From Gordonia asplenii (GTDB lineage: Bacteria > Actinomycetota > Actinomycetes > Mycobacteriales > Mycobacteriaceae), in the NCBI RefSeq assembly GCF_012933505.1, contig NZ_JABBNB010000009.1, positions 1 through 64,000 of the forward strand: 64,000 nt of DNA, written 5' to 3'. Positions within the stretch are counted from its first letter, which is position 1. The number at the start of each line of letters is the position of its first letter. The notes beneath the pieces are model-generated. The model was given only the letters and a program-made list of their open reading frames with translations, was not told where the DNA came from and did not search any database. Both the position numbers and the translations under genes were made by a program. This document shows positions 24,503 to 34,467 of this stretch, one piece after another.

Positions 24503-25337
24503 GGGTGATCTCCTCGATCAACGACGATGTGGCCTCGTAGGGCACCAAGTGCCCGACGCCGGGCAGGGCGGTCAGTCGGGCCCCGGGGATGAGCCGGGCC
24601 AGCGTGCGCGCGTTCGACACCGGGACCACCGGGTCGTCAGTGCCGTGCAAAATCGTCGTCGGGGCCGTGATGCGCGAGAGGCGTCCCGGATCACGCCACG
24701 TCGTCGCAGCGGCCGATTGGAGCATCGGCCCCCACCACGAGAGTCCGGCGGCGGCGAGTTGGACCGCGAACTCTCGCATGGCCTCCGGGTGTTCATGTGC
24801 CGCACCCGGGCCGCCCAGGGCCCAGACCCCGCGTTGCCACCGCGCCGACGTCGACGGAATCGCCAACCGGGCCATCAACACCGGCGTGCGTGTCATCGGG
24901 AGTCGCATCTCGGGCACCGGCGGAACCGAGCCGACCAGAATCAGTTTCGACACGCCTTCGGGATATCGGAGGGCGAGTTCCTGCGCGACCATGCCACCGA
25001 GCGACCAGCCGACGACGACGGCCGACGAGATGCCGTGGTCGAGCATGGCCGACCGCGCGTCGTCGGCGAGGGTGGCGATCGTGTAGGCCGTCGAGAGATC
25101 TCGTGAACGCCCGGTGCCGCGGGCGTCGACGCGGAGCACTGTGTGACCGGCCAGTTCGATCACTTGGTGCGGCCACACCGTGCCGGCCGCGCCGAAACCG
25201 TTGAGCAGCAACACCGCCGGACCGCTCCCCGACACGGTTGCGGCGACCCGGGGACTTCCCAGGACGGGACTGTAGAGCGTGTGGTTGAGATGTACCGCGG
25301 CTGCCGTCGCCGCGGACAACACGGCCGGGATTCTCAC
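24492..25337 (-). CDS. Alpha/beta hydrolase
   Basis: A 281-residue hydrolase with VLLLNGFGAAGTVW at the oxyanion hole, nucleophile elbow GWSLGGMVAQELALRYP (Ser) and His in LPGVGHLVPYE; the Asp is probably in LHGTDDPVV. The N-terminal ~30 residues (AVLSAATAAAVHLNHTLY) are mildly hydrophobic. The GTG start overlaps the aldehyde dehydrogenase stop by four bases, and its 3' end overlaps the racemase gene by 11 bases, so it sits in a translationally coupled operon. Likely an esterase or lactonase; the substrate is unknown. Confidence 0.88.
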   Translation of the reverse strand: MRIPAVLSAATAAAVHLNHTLYSPVLGSPRVAATVSGSGPAVLLLNGFGAAGTVWPHQVIELAGHTVLRVDARGTGRSRDLSTAYTIATLADDARSAMLDHGISSAVVVGWSLGGMVAQELALRYPEGVSKLILVGSVPPVPEMRLPMTRTPVLMARLAIPSTSARWQRGVWALGGPGAAHEHPEAMREFAVQLAAAGLSWWGPMLQSAAATTWRDPGRLSRITAPTTILHGTDDPVVPVSNARTLARLIPGARLTALPGVGHLVPYEATSSLIEEITHDR

Positions 25338-26782
25338 GCGCCCACCAGGATCTGCTTGGTCTCGGTGAATCCCAGAATGCCGAGCGCCCCCGACTCACGG
25401 CCCCACCCCGATGCCTTCATACCGCCGAACGGTGCCGCCATCGACGGCCCCAGTGAGTTCACCGCCACTGCGCCGGAACGGATTCGAGTGGCGACGTCGA
25501 CGCCCAGCGCGGTGTCGGCGGTGAACACCGCGCCGGACAGGCCGAAGCGTGTCGCATTGGCCAGGCGCACGGCGTCGTCGATGTCGCGGTAGGTCTGCAC
25601 CGCGGTCACCGGACCGAAGACCTCGTCCTGAACCAGCGAGGATTGCTCCGCGACGTCGGTGAACAGCGTCGGCTCGTGGTACCAGCCGGCGTCGAAGCCA
25701 GCGGGACGTCCGCCGCCGGCGACCAGCCGTGCGCCGTCGGCCAGCGCTTTGGCCACGGCGTCTTCGGTGCGGGTGCGGGCGCGTTCGTTGATGAGCGGAC
25801 CGATATGGGTTGCCGGATCGCGGGGATCGCCGATGACCAGCCGTCCCCACGCGGCTTTCAGTGCGTCGACGATCTCGTCATGTCGGTTGTGCGACACCAG
25901 GATCCGCGACAGGGCCGCACACACCTGGCCGGCGCCGTTCGTCGCACCGGGAACGACGATGCGCAGGACCGCGGACAGATCCGCGTCGTCGAGGACGATC
26001 GCGGGCGACTTGCCGCCGAGTTCCAACTGTGTGCGCGCGTAGCGGTCGCGCGTCGCGTCGAGAACGTCCTGAGCCGCCACATGGCCGCCGGTCAAGGAGA
26101 CGAGATCGACACGGGCGTCGCGCGTGAGTGTCTTGGCGACCTCGACGTCGCCGGTGACGATGCTCAGCACTCCGTCGGGAAACCCGGCCTGACGTGCGCA
26201 GTCGGCGACGACGGCCATCGTCAGATGTGATTCGGGGGCTGCCTTGACCACGACCGGACAACCCGCCAGCAGGGCGGGAATCACCTTCGACGCCACGGTC
26301 AGGACCGGTCCGTTGTAGGGGAGTATGGCGACCACGGCGCCGACCGCCTCGAGTCGCACGGTCACCGTGCCGCCCGCGACGTCGGTGTGCCGATCGGCAA
26401 GGACATCTGCGGCGCCGTCGAGGGCCGCACGCCAGGCCGGCACCGTCGCATAGCGGTGTATCGCTTTGCTATGGCGCACCGGCATGCCTGCCTCGACCGC
26501 CCAGATGCCGTCGAGTTCGGCCGCGCGGGCGTCGACGAGTTCGAGCCAGCGGCCGCAGGCCGCGACACGGTCGGCCAGCGGCGTGCGGGCCCATGTGTCG
26601 CGTGCCGAATGGGCCGCGTCGATCGCCGACGTCGCATCCGCGATGGACGGTGTGGTGACCGACGCGAGCAACGAGCCGTCCGTTGGCGATCCGACGTCGC
26701 GGGTCGAGCCGGTCGCCGCACGCCACGCGCCGCCGATGAACACTGCGTCGAGATGATCGATCGACGGATGTACGCGCTGCAT
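25334..26782 (-). CDS. Aldehyde dehydrogenase
   Basis: A 482-residue aldehyde dehydrogenase. It has VAILPYNGPVLTVASKVIPALLAGCPVVVKAAPE at the cofactor site, LTGGHVAAQDVL, the catalytic Glu in LELGGKSPAIV, Cys in GAGQVCAALSRILV and DEVFGPVTAVQ. The normal FTGS turn reads SLTGGHV here, a variation seen in some subfamilies. First gene of the operon that runs to the zinc alcohol dehydrogenase. The set (alcohol dehydrogenase, aldehyde dehydrogenase, hydrolase, racemase) suggests conversion of a methyl-branched alcohol or ester to an acid and then to CoA-ester chemistry. Confidence 0.92.
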   Translation of the reverse strand: MQRVHPSIDHLDAVFIGGAWRAATGSTRDVGSPTDGSLLASVTTPSIADATSAIDAAHSARDTWARTPLADRVAACGRWLELVDARAAELDGIWAVEAGMPVRHSKAIHRYATVPAWRAALDGAADVLADRHTDVAGGTVTVRLEAVGAVVAILPYNGPVLTVASKVIPALLAGCPVVVKAAPESHLTMAVVADCARQAGFPDGVLSIVTGDVEVAKTLTRDARVDLVSLTGGHVAAQDVLDATRDRYARTQLELGGKSPAIVLDDADLSAVLRIVVPGATNGAGQVCAALSRILVSHNRHDEIVDALKAAWGRLVIGDPRDPATHIGPLINERARTRTEDAVAKALADGARLVAGGGRPAGFDAGWYHEPTLFTDVAEQSSLVQDEVFGPVTAVQTYRDIDDAVRLANATRFGLSGAVFTADTALGVDVATRIRSGAVAVNSLGPSMAAPFGGMKASGWGRESGALGILGFTETKQILVGA

Positions 26783-26993
26783 GATTGGGCGTCCTCGCTG
26801 TCAGATGTGGTCGCCGGCCTTCCGCGGCCGAGCGCATTCTCGTCGTCGAGCCTAAGCGGCGAAATCCGGTGCGGGCAGCGCTCAACCAGGTGCTGTCAAC
26901 CCCTCTTAGGGGAAAATCGTGGACTGGTCGACGGCCCGCTGGTGAGACTTGGTCGCGAGCCGCTGGGATAGCGGTGAGACAAGGAGAAGCGTC

Positions 26994-27779
26994 ATGACCA
27001 CCATTTCCCGCCTCTGGGCGCTCGACGCCCCGACCGTCACGATGGACGACAGCATCATGATGTTCGGCAAGGGCGGCACCGAGATCACCATGCCGCTGCC
27101 GTCCTTCCTGATTGAACATCCGGTGCACGGCCTGCTCATCTTCGACACCGGCATCGGCGGAGCAGGCGATCCGGCGTCGGTGTACGGTCCCGCCGCGCAG
27201 GTCTACAAGATGAACTTCCCCGCCGAGTACGCACTGGACAGGCAATTGGAGAGCCTCGGGTTCACCACTTCCGACGTGAAGCGGGTCGTGATCTCGCATC
27301 TGCATTTCGATCACACCGGCGGACTACACCACTTCCCGGGCGCTACCGGGTACATCGGATCGGGTGAAATGCGCTACGCGAAGACACCGGATCATCATGT
27401 GGCAGTGCATTTCATGCCACCGGATCTGGAAGCGGCGGCGCAGATCGACTGGTTGGAGTTACCGGTCGGCTACGACCACGACGTATTCGGCGACGGCAGT
27501 GTCGTCATTCTGACGCTTCCCGGGCATACGCCCGGATCATTGGCGCTGCAGTTGCGCTTGCCCGACGCTTCGACGCTTATTCTGTCCGGCGACGTCGCGC
27601 ACGATCACGATAACGTCAGCTGCTGTGCGGGCATGCAGGCCGACTCGGATACGGCTGCCGCCGTCGAATCACTCAAGCGACTGAAACTGCTGCGCAGCCG
27701 CCCCGACACCACCGTGTGGGTCAATCACGACATCGCCGATTGGGAGCGCATGCGTGCGAACGGCAGACAGGTGATCTGA
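26994..27779 (+). CDS. Metallo-beta-lactamase fold hydrolase, N-acyl-homoserine lactonase-like
   Basis: A 261-residue MBL-fold hydrolase. The zinc-binding motif is HLHFDHTGG, with further ligands in PGHTPGSLAL, the bridging Asp in LSGDVAHDH and the final His in WVNHDIADW. The overall layout is like AiiA/AttM lactonases, which open the ring of acyl-homoserine or gamma-butyro-lactones; actinobacteria make gamma-butyrolactone-type signals, but a catabolic lactone is equally possible. The ATG at 26994 has AAGGAG at 26981-26986. It diverges from the aldehyde dehydrogenase operon with 211 bases between, a region that includes a small hairpin cccctcttagggg at about 26899. Confidence 0.88.
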   Translation: MTTISRLWALDAPTVTMDDSIMMFGKGGTEITMPLPSFLIEHPVHGLLIFDTGIGGAGDPASVYGPAAQVYKMNFPAEYALDRQLESLGFTTSDVKRVVISHLHFDHTGGLHHFPGATGYIGSGEMRYAKTPDHHVAVHFMPPDLEAAAQIDWLELPVGYDHDVFGDGSVVILTLPGHTPGSLALQLRLPDASTLILSGDVAHDHDNVSCCAGMQADSDTAAAVESLKRLKLLRSRPDTTVWVNHDIADWERMRANGRQVI

Positions 27780-27795
27780 CGCCGCCCGGCTCCGC

Positions 27796-28653
27796 TCAGT
27801 CCGCGTTCGTTGTGCACCACGTCGACAACAACTGCAGCGGGTCGGTATCCGCGACGTCGGCCGGAGTCGAATATCCGACGAGGTAGATCCCTGGAGCACT
27901 GGCGATACGCAGGGTTTCGTAGTCGAGGTCGAACCTGCCGACCGCGGGATGGTCGAAGGCCATGGAACCGTGAATTCGCCCGACCACGTCGTGCCGCGAC
28001 CAGCGGGCGCGGAACGCCTCGCTGTGCGCCGACAATCGATCGATCACCGCGGCCGTGCGCCTCGAGTGCGGAGCCCGGGCCGCTGCCAGCCGCAGCATGC
28101 CCACGGCATCGTCGGCCGACTCCTCCCAGTCGACGAAGAAGTGAGCTGCGCGTGGATCGAGGAAGATGAACTCGGCGAGATTCGACCGAGTCGACGAGTC
28201 CGACGCGAAGAGATCGGTGTAAAGGGCCCGCCCCAGGGCGTTGGCGTCGACGACGTCGAGGCACGTCGTCTGGATGAGGGCGGGCAGGCCGGACATCGCG
28301 GCGAGCATCGCCCGCACGGTGGGCGGCACCGTCGGGGGCGTGGCGGGACTGCGGCCCTTGGCCGTAGATCGTCGCTGCACCGATCGGACGAGGCTGAACA
28401 GGTGGCGCGTCTCGTCGTCGTCGAGCCGCAGGCCCCGACCGATCGCGCGCAAGATCTCGTCGGAGACGCCGGTGACCTGGCCGCGTTCGATCTGCGTGTA
28501 GTAGTCGGCGCTGACGCCGGCGAGCTGAGCGACCTCTTCACGGCGAAGTCCGGGAACTCGTCGGGCGCCACGCCAGGTGATCCCGGCGGAGTCCGGCGAT
28601 ATCCGTGCGCGGCGTGTGGTCAGGAAGTCTTTGATCTCCTGCCGGTTGTCCAT
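27796..28653 (-). CDS. XRE family regulator with MmyB-like ligand-binding domain
   Basis: A 285-residue paralog of the regulator at 20039-20947. The helix-turn-helix region RRVPGLRREEVAQLAGVSAD is almost identical to that of the paralog. The ligand domain has MSGLPALIQTTCLDVVDANALGRALY, EFIFLDPRA and RLAAARAPHS. It converges on the metallo-hydrolase gene with only 16 bases between stops. The two paralogs bracket the operon of 22.2-26.8 kb, so one or both may control it. Which promoters it binds cannot be told from sequence. Confidence 0.9.
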   Translation of the reverse strand: MDNRQEIKDFLTTRRARISPDSAGITWRGARRVPGLRREEVAQLAGVSADYYTQIERGQVTGVSDEILRAIGRGLRLDDDETRHLFSLVRSVQRRSTAKGRSPATPPTVPPTVRAMLAAMSGLPALIQTTCLDVVDANALGRALYTDLFASDSSTRSNLAEFIFLDPRAAHFFVDWEESADDAVGMLRLAAARAPHSRRTAAVIDRLSAHSEAFRARWSRHDVVGRIHGSMAFDHPAVGRFDLDYETLRIASAPGIYLVGYSTPADVADTDPLQLLSTWCTTNAD

Positions 28654-29299
28654 GAGTCAACGGTAAGCCGTTCCGGTCAGAGACGACCACTCCGCTCCGC
28701 GAGTGCCGAAGCGAGGTGTCGAAGTAGAGGGTTGGCGAGAGCCCCACCTGTAGCCGGAAATCCGTCGATTGAGCGAGCTTGCGAGTCGAAATCATGGTGA
28801 ATTCTCGACTATTGCAAGGTTTTTGGTGCGTTGTCATCGTCGACGTGCGTGGTTTCGACACGGGCCTTCGCTAGCGCTTCGGCCCGGCTCAACCGGCGGT
28901 TGGGGCGTGCCGTCATCGCTCCGACCCGGCTCGACCGGCGGCCGGGGCGTGTCGTCATCGCTTCGGCCCGGCTCAGCCTGGTTTCACCGGTCGGGGCACT
29001 GCATCTGCTGGTTGAGCCGCGAGGAGCGCAAGCGCGCCGTACTGAGCGAGGCGCTAGCCGAGTCGAAGTGACGAGCGTGTCGAAACCCCTGTACCACAAT
29101 GTATTTGATGGTAGCGCACGTGTCGAACTGTGATGAAATCGAACATCGAGGCGTGTGCACCCGTCGGGTGCACACGCGACACTCGCCGGGTCACATCGCC
29201 GATATTGGAGCGGACCGTCGAAAGTCGTTGTGGCTGAGAGGTTTCGACACGGGCCTGCGCTAGCGCTTCGGCCCGGCTCAACCGGTGGTTGGACCGCGC
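28654..29299. repeat. Repeat-rich intergenic block with 42-bp tandem units
   Basis: No gene is supported. The block starts with a partial inverted copy of the hairpin repeat (gagtgccgaagcgaggtgtc, about 28700). It then carries gtttcgacacgggccttcgc at 28853, repeated with one change at 29241 and followed in both places by cttcggcccggctcaaccgg. A 42-bp unit beginning cccggctc occurs at 28883, 28925 and, partially, 28967. The MITE-like element 29077-29250 occupies the right half. Confidence 0.8.
29077..29250. mobile_element. MITE-like element, copy A
   Basis: A 174-bp element bounded by terminal inverted repeats: gtgtcgaaacc...accacaa on the left and ttgtgg...ggtttcgacac on the right, about 25 bases with a few mismatches. 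The interior includes a perfect 12-bp stem with three-base loop at 29151-29177 (gcgtgtgcaccc, gtc, gggtgcacacgc). A second copy with the same ends and interior is at 43415-43589. No transposase is encoded. Confidence 0.8.
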
Positions 29300-30514
29300 T
29301 CAATCGTCGTCGGGATCGTCGGCGACGAGGACCGCTGGGCCCAGGTAGTGCGCCAGATCGAGGGCCAGGGTCACTGCCAGCCGTCGACTGCTCGGCGGGT
29401 AACCCAACAGATCTGTAGCGCGGGCTACGCGCTGGAGAACCGTGTTGCGATGTGTGTGCAGCCGCTGCGCTGTCCGCGGGGCGTTCTCGGCCTCGTCGAG
29501 GTACGCGCGCAATGTCGCGCGGAGGCGCTCCTCACGGTCGCCCCGCGAGGCGAGCGGCCCGAGTGTGCTCGCGACGAATCGTGCCGCTGCGCCGCCCCGG
29601 CTGGCCAGCAGCACCGGCTCGACGTCGCTTGCATAGACCACCTGCTCGCCGGCGGTATGTCCGCCGACCATCTCGCTGACCTCGAGCGCAGCCAGATGTG
29701 ACGCGCGGAACCCGGCCAGACCTCGCAGTGTCGGCCCGACGGCGACGCGCACTTCGCCGAAGCTCCGCGAGAGGACGGAGCGAGCGAGGTTCGGGGCCGG
29801 AATCTGCTCGCCGGGAAGCCAGGCCCAGAGCGTGCGGGCGCCCGCCGCGATGGTGAGCGCGGGCCGTGAGCCGAACGCATGAGTCAGTCTGGTGACGGCG
29901 TCTTCGAGAACGCCGTCACCGCCGAGGCTGTCGAGCCACAGCACCATGGCCGCATGGCGGTTGGCCAGCTGGTATCCGAGTCGCGCCGACGCGATCTGTT
30001 CCTCGATCGGCGCACCGTCGATGATCAGCCGAACGGTCTCGGCCCGCCGTGCCGGAGCACCCCCGAGCATCTCTTCCCGGACGCGTTGGGCCTCGTCGAG
30101 CAACGCGGCGAGGACCGTGTCGACGTAATTGAACAGAATGTCGGCGAACTCATCGAACAGCACGATGAGATCCCCACCGTCGGGCGCGAGTTCATACGCG
30201 ATCTTCATGAACCGCTGCCAGACGACGTTCTGTCCCCGACGGTAGGCGTGGAAGATGACATCGATCTCGATGCCGCGCCGTACCACCGTGCGGATGACGT
30301 CGAAAGCCTCCGGCGGCGGAGTCGACAGCGCCGATCGGTCCCCAGACAGCACGGCCGACAACACGCGTTCGACGTTGGCACGGTTGCTCGCCATCATTTC
30401 GCGCGCGATGGCGCGGTCCGCGCTGAGGCCCGGCGCGATCTGCACTTCTGAGGAGTTCATCGCTTCGACGAGACCCCCGGCGTCGGCGAGCATGCGTTCG
30501 GCAACTCGATCCAT
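29300..30514 (-). CDS. PucR/CdaR family transcriptional regulator
   Basis: A 404-residue regulator. The N-terminal RsbRD-like helical domain contains EFADILFNYVDTVLAALLDEAQRVREEM. A central GGDEF-like domain follows, and the C-terminal PucR helix-turn-helix has LRAYLDEAENAPRTAQRLHTHRNTVLQRVARATDLLG. Mycobacterial members of this type are usually encoded beside the genes they activate. ATG 30514 has AGGAG at 30519-30523; the frame stays open upstream to 30604. It diverges from the monooxygenase gene, and a palindrome at 30602-30624 lies between them, so regulation of that gene is likely. Confidence 0.88.
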   Translation of the reverse strand: MDRVAERMLADAGGLVEAMNSSEVQIAPGLSADRAIAREMMASNRANVERVLSAVLSGDRSALSTPPPEAFDVIRTVVRRGIEIDVIFHAYRRGQNVVWQRFMKIAYELAPDGGDLIVLFDEFADILFNYVDTVLAALLDEAQRVREEMLGGAPARRAETVRLIIDGAPIEEQIASARLGYQLANRHAAMVLWLDSLGGDGVLEDAVTRLTHAFGSRPALTIAAGARTLWAWLPGEQIPAPNLARSVLSRSFGEVRVAVGPTLRGLAGFRASHLAALEVSEMVGGHTAGEQVVYASDVEPVLLASRGGAAARFVASTLGPLASRGDREERLRATLRAYLDEAENAPRTAQRLHTHRNTVLQRVARATDLLGYPPSSRRLAVTLALDLAHYLGPAVLVADDPDDD

Positions 30515-30601
30515 GAGACTCCTGCGCACGTCCACTCGACGAGTATGTGCCACTGCCCACTCGATTACTGAAGATTCGTGCGATCGACCATAGGACGGCG
30601 G

Positions 30602-30624
30602 CAATCACGAACCTATCGTGATTG
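30602..30624. promoter_or_regulatory. Palindromic operator candidate between pucR-type gene and monooxygenase
   Basis: Perfect eight-base arms caatcacg and cgtgattg with a seven-base spacer. It lies 36 bases upstream of the monooxygenase ATG and 88 bases upstream of the regulator start, a position suited to control of the monooxygenase promoter. Confidence 0.6.
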
Positions 30625-30659
30625 GCATCACTTCAGTTCAGGCAGCGAAGGAGCCTCCC

Positions 30660-32144
<1,485 letters not shown>

Positions 32145-32151
32145 GCACACG

Positions 32152-33057
32152 ATGATGACTATCACCGACGTCGGTTTCTCCAGCGGCGGCGTGCGGTGCG
32201 CTGCCTGGCATTACCAATCCGATTCGAATGACCTGTCCCGCAACGGCTTACGGCCGTGCGTCGTGATGGCGCACGGCTTCGGCGGCACCCGCGACACCGG
32301 CCTGCGGGAGTTCGCCGACGGGTTTGCCGCTGTCGGTGTCGATGCCTTCGTATTCGACTACCGCACCTTCGGAGCGTCGGAGGGCAGCCCCCGACAGGTG
32401 GTGTCCTACCGGATGCAGCGCGCCGATTACCGCGCCGCGGTCGACGCCGCGCGTCGTCTCCGCGGGGTGGATCCCGAGCGAATCGCGTTGTGGGGTACGT
32501 CGTATTCGGGTGGACATGTCATCGACGTCGCGGCCCGGGACCCGCGGATCGCGGCCGTCATCGGATTGGTTCCGGCGCCCGACGGGTTGGCCGCGGTGGC
32601 GCAGATCGCCCGGTACGCCGGCCCGCTGGCGCTGCTGCGGCTGGTCGGACACGGGCTGCTCGACGCCGCGACGATCGCCACTCGCCGTGCGCCGCACCGC
32701 ATTCCGCTCGCCGCGGCGCCGGGCGACACCGCGATCATCTCGACGCCGGGTGCGCTGGACGGCTACGTCGCCATCGCCGGCGATACGTGGCGCAACGAGG
32801 TGTGCGCGCGGACCGCGCTGGAGGTCGCGATGAACCGGCCGATCATGTCGGCTCGCCGGGTCCGATGCCCCATGCTCGTCCAGGTCGGCACCGTCGATCG
32901 CGTCGCCCCACCCGCCGCCGCGCGCGCGACGGCCCGCCGCGCCGGTGGGCCGGCGACCGTCGTCGAGTATCCGGTCGACCACTTCGACGTGTACTCCGGG
33001 GAATGGCAGGTCAAGGCGACCGACGACGCCGTACAGTTCCTCCGGCGGGTGCTGTGA
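32152..33057 (+). CDS. Alpha/beta hydrolase, probable esterase partner of the monooxygenase
   Basis: A 301-residue hydrolase of the peptidase S15/dienelactone-hydrolase-like group. It has CVVMAHGFGGTRDTGL at the oxyanion hole, DYRTFGASEG, nucleophile elbow GTSYSGGHV (Ser), the acid probably in GTVDRVAPP and His in PVDHFDVY. It starts with two in-frame ATG codons (32152 and 32155), seven bases downstream of the monooxygenase stop. Together the two enzymes could take a ketone to an ester and then to alcohol plus acid. The substrate is unknown. Confidence 0.88.
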   Translation: MMTITDVGFSSGGVRCAAWHYQSDSNDLSRNGLRPCVVMAHGFGGTRDTGLREFADGFAAVGVDAFVFDYRTFGASEGSPRQVVSYRMQRADYRAAVDAARRLRGVDPERIALWGTSYSGGHVIDVAARDPRIAAVIGLVPAPDGLAAVAQIARYAGPLALLRLVGHGLLDAATIATRRAPHRIPLAAAPGDTAIISTPGALDGYVAIAGDTWRNEVCARTALEVAMNRPIMSARRVRCPMLVQVGTVDRVAPPAAARATARRAGGPATVVEYPVDHFDVYSGEWQVKATDDAVQFLRRVL

Positions 33058-33061
33058 GCGG

Positions 33062-34444
33062 CTACGGCCAGTCGATGACCTTGCCCGGATTGAGGATTCC
33101 CTGCGGATCGAGGGCCTGCTTGACCGCCCGCTGCATCGCGAGGACGACGTCGGACTGCTCTCGACGCAATCCGCCCTTCTTCAGCAGCCCGACGCCGTGC
33201 TCGCCGGTGACCGTTCCGCCGAACGAGATCGCGGCGTCGAGGATCTGTTCGAAGACAGCCTGGGCCCGACGTCGGGCGTCGTCGTCGCCGATGGGCGTGA
33301 TGATCAGCGGATGCAGGTTCCCGTCACCGGCGTGGGCGATGTTGGCGATGGTGACGTCGTGCGCGACGGCGAGTTCTTCGATGCGGGCGAGCATGTCGGG
33401 GACGAATTGTCTTGGTACCACGACATCCTCGGTCAATACCGGCCCGAGACGCTCCAGCGCGGGATAGGCGAGCCGGCGCGCGGCGAATAGCGCGTCGGCC
33501 TCGGTTTCGTCGGTGGAGCGCTCGGCCCACGAGGCGCCGTTGTCGCGGAAGATCTGCGCGATCCGGCCGGCGACCTCGTCGGCCATCGGCTCGGGGTCGT
33601 CGACGCGGGCGAGCAGCAACACATTGCCGTTGACGGTCAGGTCCATGTGCTTCCAGTCGTCGACGGCGGCGAGGCAGTGCCGGTCGACGAGTTCGAGCGC
33701 CGACGGCGTGATCCCCGCGGCGCCGACGGCTCGCACCGCGGACCCGGCGTCGACGATGGAGTCGAAGAATCCGGCCGCGGTGATCGCGGGCGGCGGGAGT
33801 GGGCGCAGCCGGACGGTGATCTCGGTGACGATGCCCAGCGTCCCCTCGGAACCGACGATCAGTGCGGCAAGGTCGTAGCCGGCAACACCTTTCGCGGTCC
33901 GTCGACCGACCCGGACCACCTCCCCGTTCGAGGTCACGACTTCGAGTGCGAGAACGTAGTCGCCGGTGACGCCGTACTTGACGCAACACACGCCGCCCGC
34001 GTTGGTCGAGACATTGCCGCCGATCGTCGACCACGGAGAACTCGCTGGATCCGGCGGATACCAAAGTCCTTGTTGCGCAACGACTTCCCGTAGACGATCA
34101 TTCACGACGCCGGGCTGCACCACCGCGTACCGCTCGACGTCGTTGATCTCGACGACGTCGGTCATCTGCTCAAGCGACAACAGGATGCACCCGTCGATCG
34201 CGTTGGCGCCGCCGGACAGCCCGGTGCCCGCGCCGCGAGCGACGACCGGAATACCATGCCGTGCAGCGGTTTTCACCACTGCGACGACATCGTCGGTGCT
34301 GTGGGCCCGAACTGCCGCCAGCGCGGCGCCCGCCGGTGCCCAGGCGGCCTGATCGGTACTGACACTCCGTACGATGTCGGGGTCGGTGACCAGGCGGCCG
34401 GCGGGCAGGGCGGCGGACAGCTCGTCGAGCGGCGTCGAACTCAT
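33062..34444 (-). CDS. FAD-linked oxidase, glycolate/D-lactate dehydrogenase (GlcD) type
   Basis: A 460-residue flavoprotein of the VAO/PCMH family. The FAD-binding region has VVARGAGTGLSGGANAIDG and GGNVSTNAGGVCCVKYG. The C-terminal FAD-oxidase domain has HAGDGNLHPLI and the typical GTVTGEHGVGLLKKGGL. Likely oxidises a 2-hydroxy acid such as glycolate or D-lactate and passes electrons to the respiratory chain. The frame is open upstream, but ATG 34444 is chosen because GGAGG precedes it and MSSTPLDELSAALPAGRLVTDP is a normal N-terminus. It is 23 bases downstream of the ald stop codon on the same strand and may be partly co-transcribed with ald. Confidence 0.92.
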   Translation of the reverse strand: MSSTPLDELSAALPAGRLVTDPDIVRSVSTDQAAWAPAGAALAAVRAHSTDDVVAVVKTAARHGIPVVARGAGTGLSGGANAIDGCILLSLEQMTDVVEINDVERYAVVQPGVVNDRLREVVAQQGLWYPPDPASSPWSTIGGNVSTNAGGVCCVKYGVTGDYVLALEVVTSNGEVVRVGRRTAKGVAGYDLAALIVGSEGTLGIVTEITVRLRPLPPPAITAAGFFDSIVDAGSAVRAVGAAGITPSALELVDRHCLAAVDDWKHMDLTVNGNVLLLARVDDPEPMADEVAGRIAQIFRDNGASWAERSTDETEADALFAARRLAYPALERLGPVLTEDVVVPRQFVPDMLARIEELAVAHDVTIANIAHAGDGNLHPLIITPIGDDDARRRAQAVFEQILDAAISFGGTVTGEHGVGLLKKGGLRREQSDVVLAMQRAVKQALDPQGILNPGKVIDWP

Positions 34445-34467
34445 GACCTCCAGTGTGCGCCGGGAGG

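Noticed and set aside
28809..29303. A frame in the repeat block similar to one at 43218-43652 (shared MFDxITVRxVRYHQIHCG segment)
   Set aside because: The shared segment is the translation of the 175-bp MITE-like element. The hairpin and terminal repeats explain its conservation better than coding does, although a small peptide was considered.
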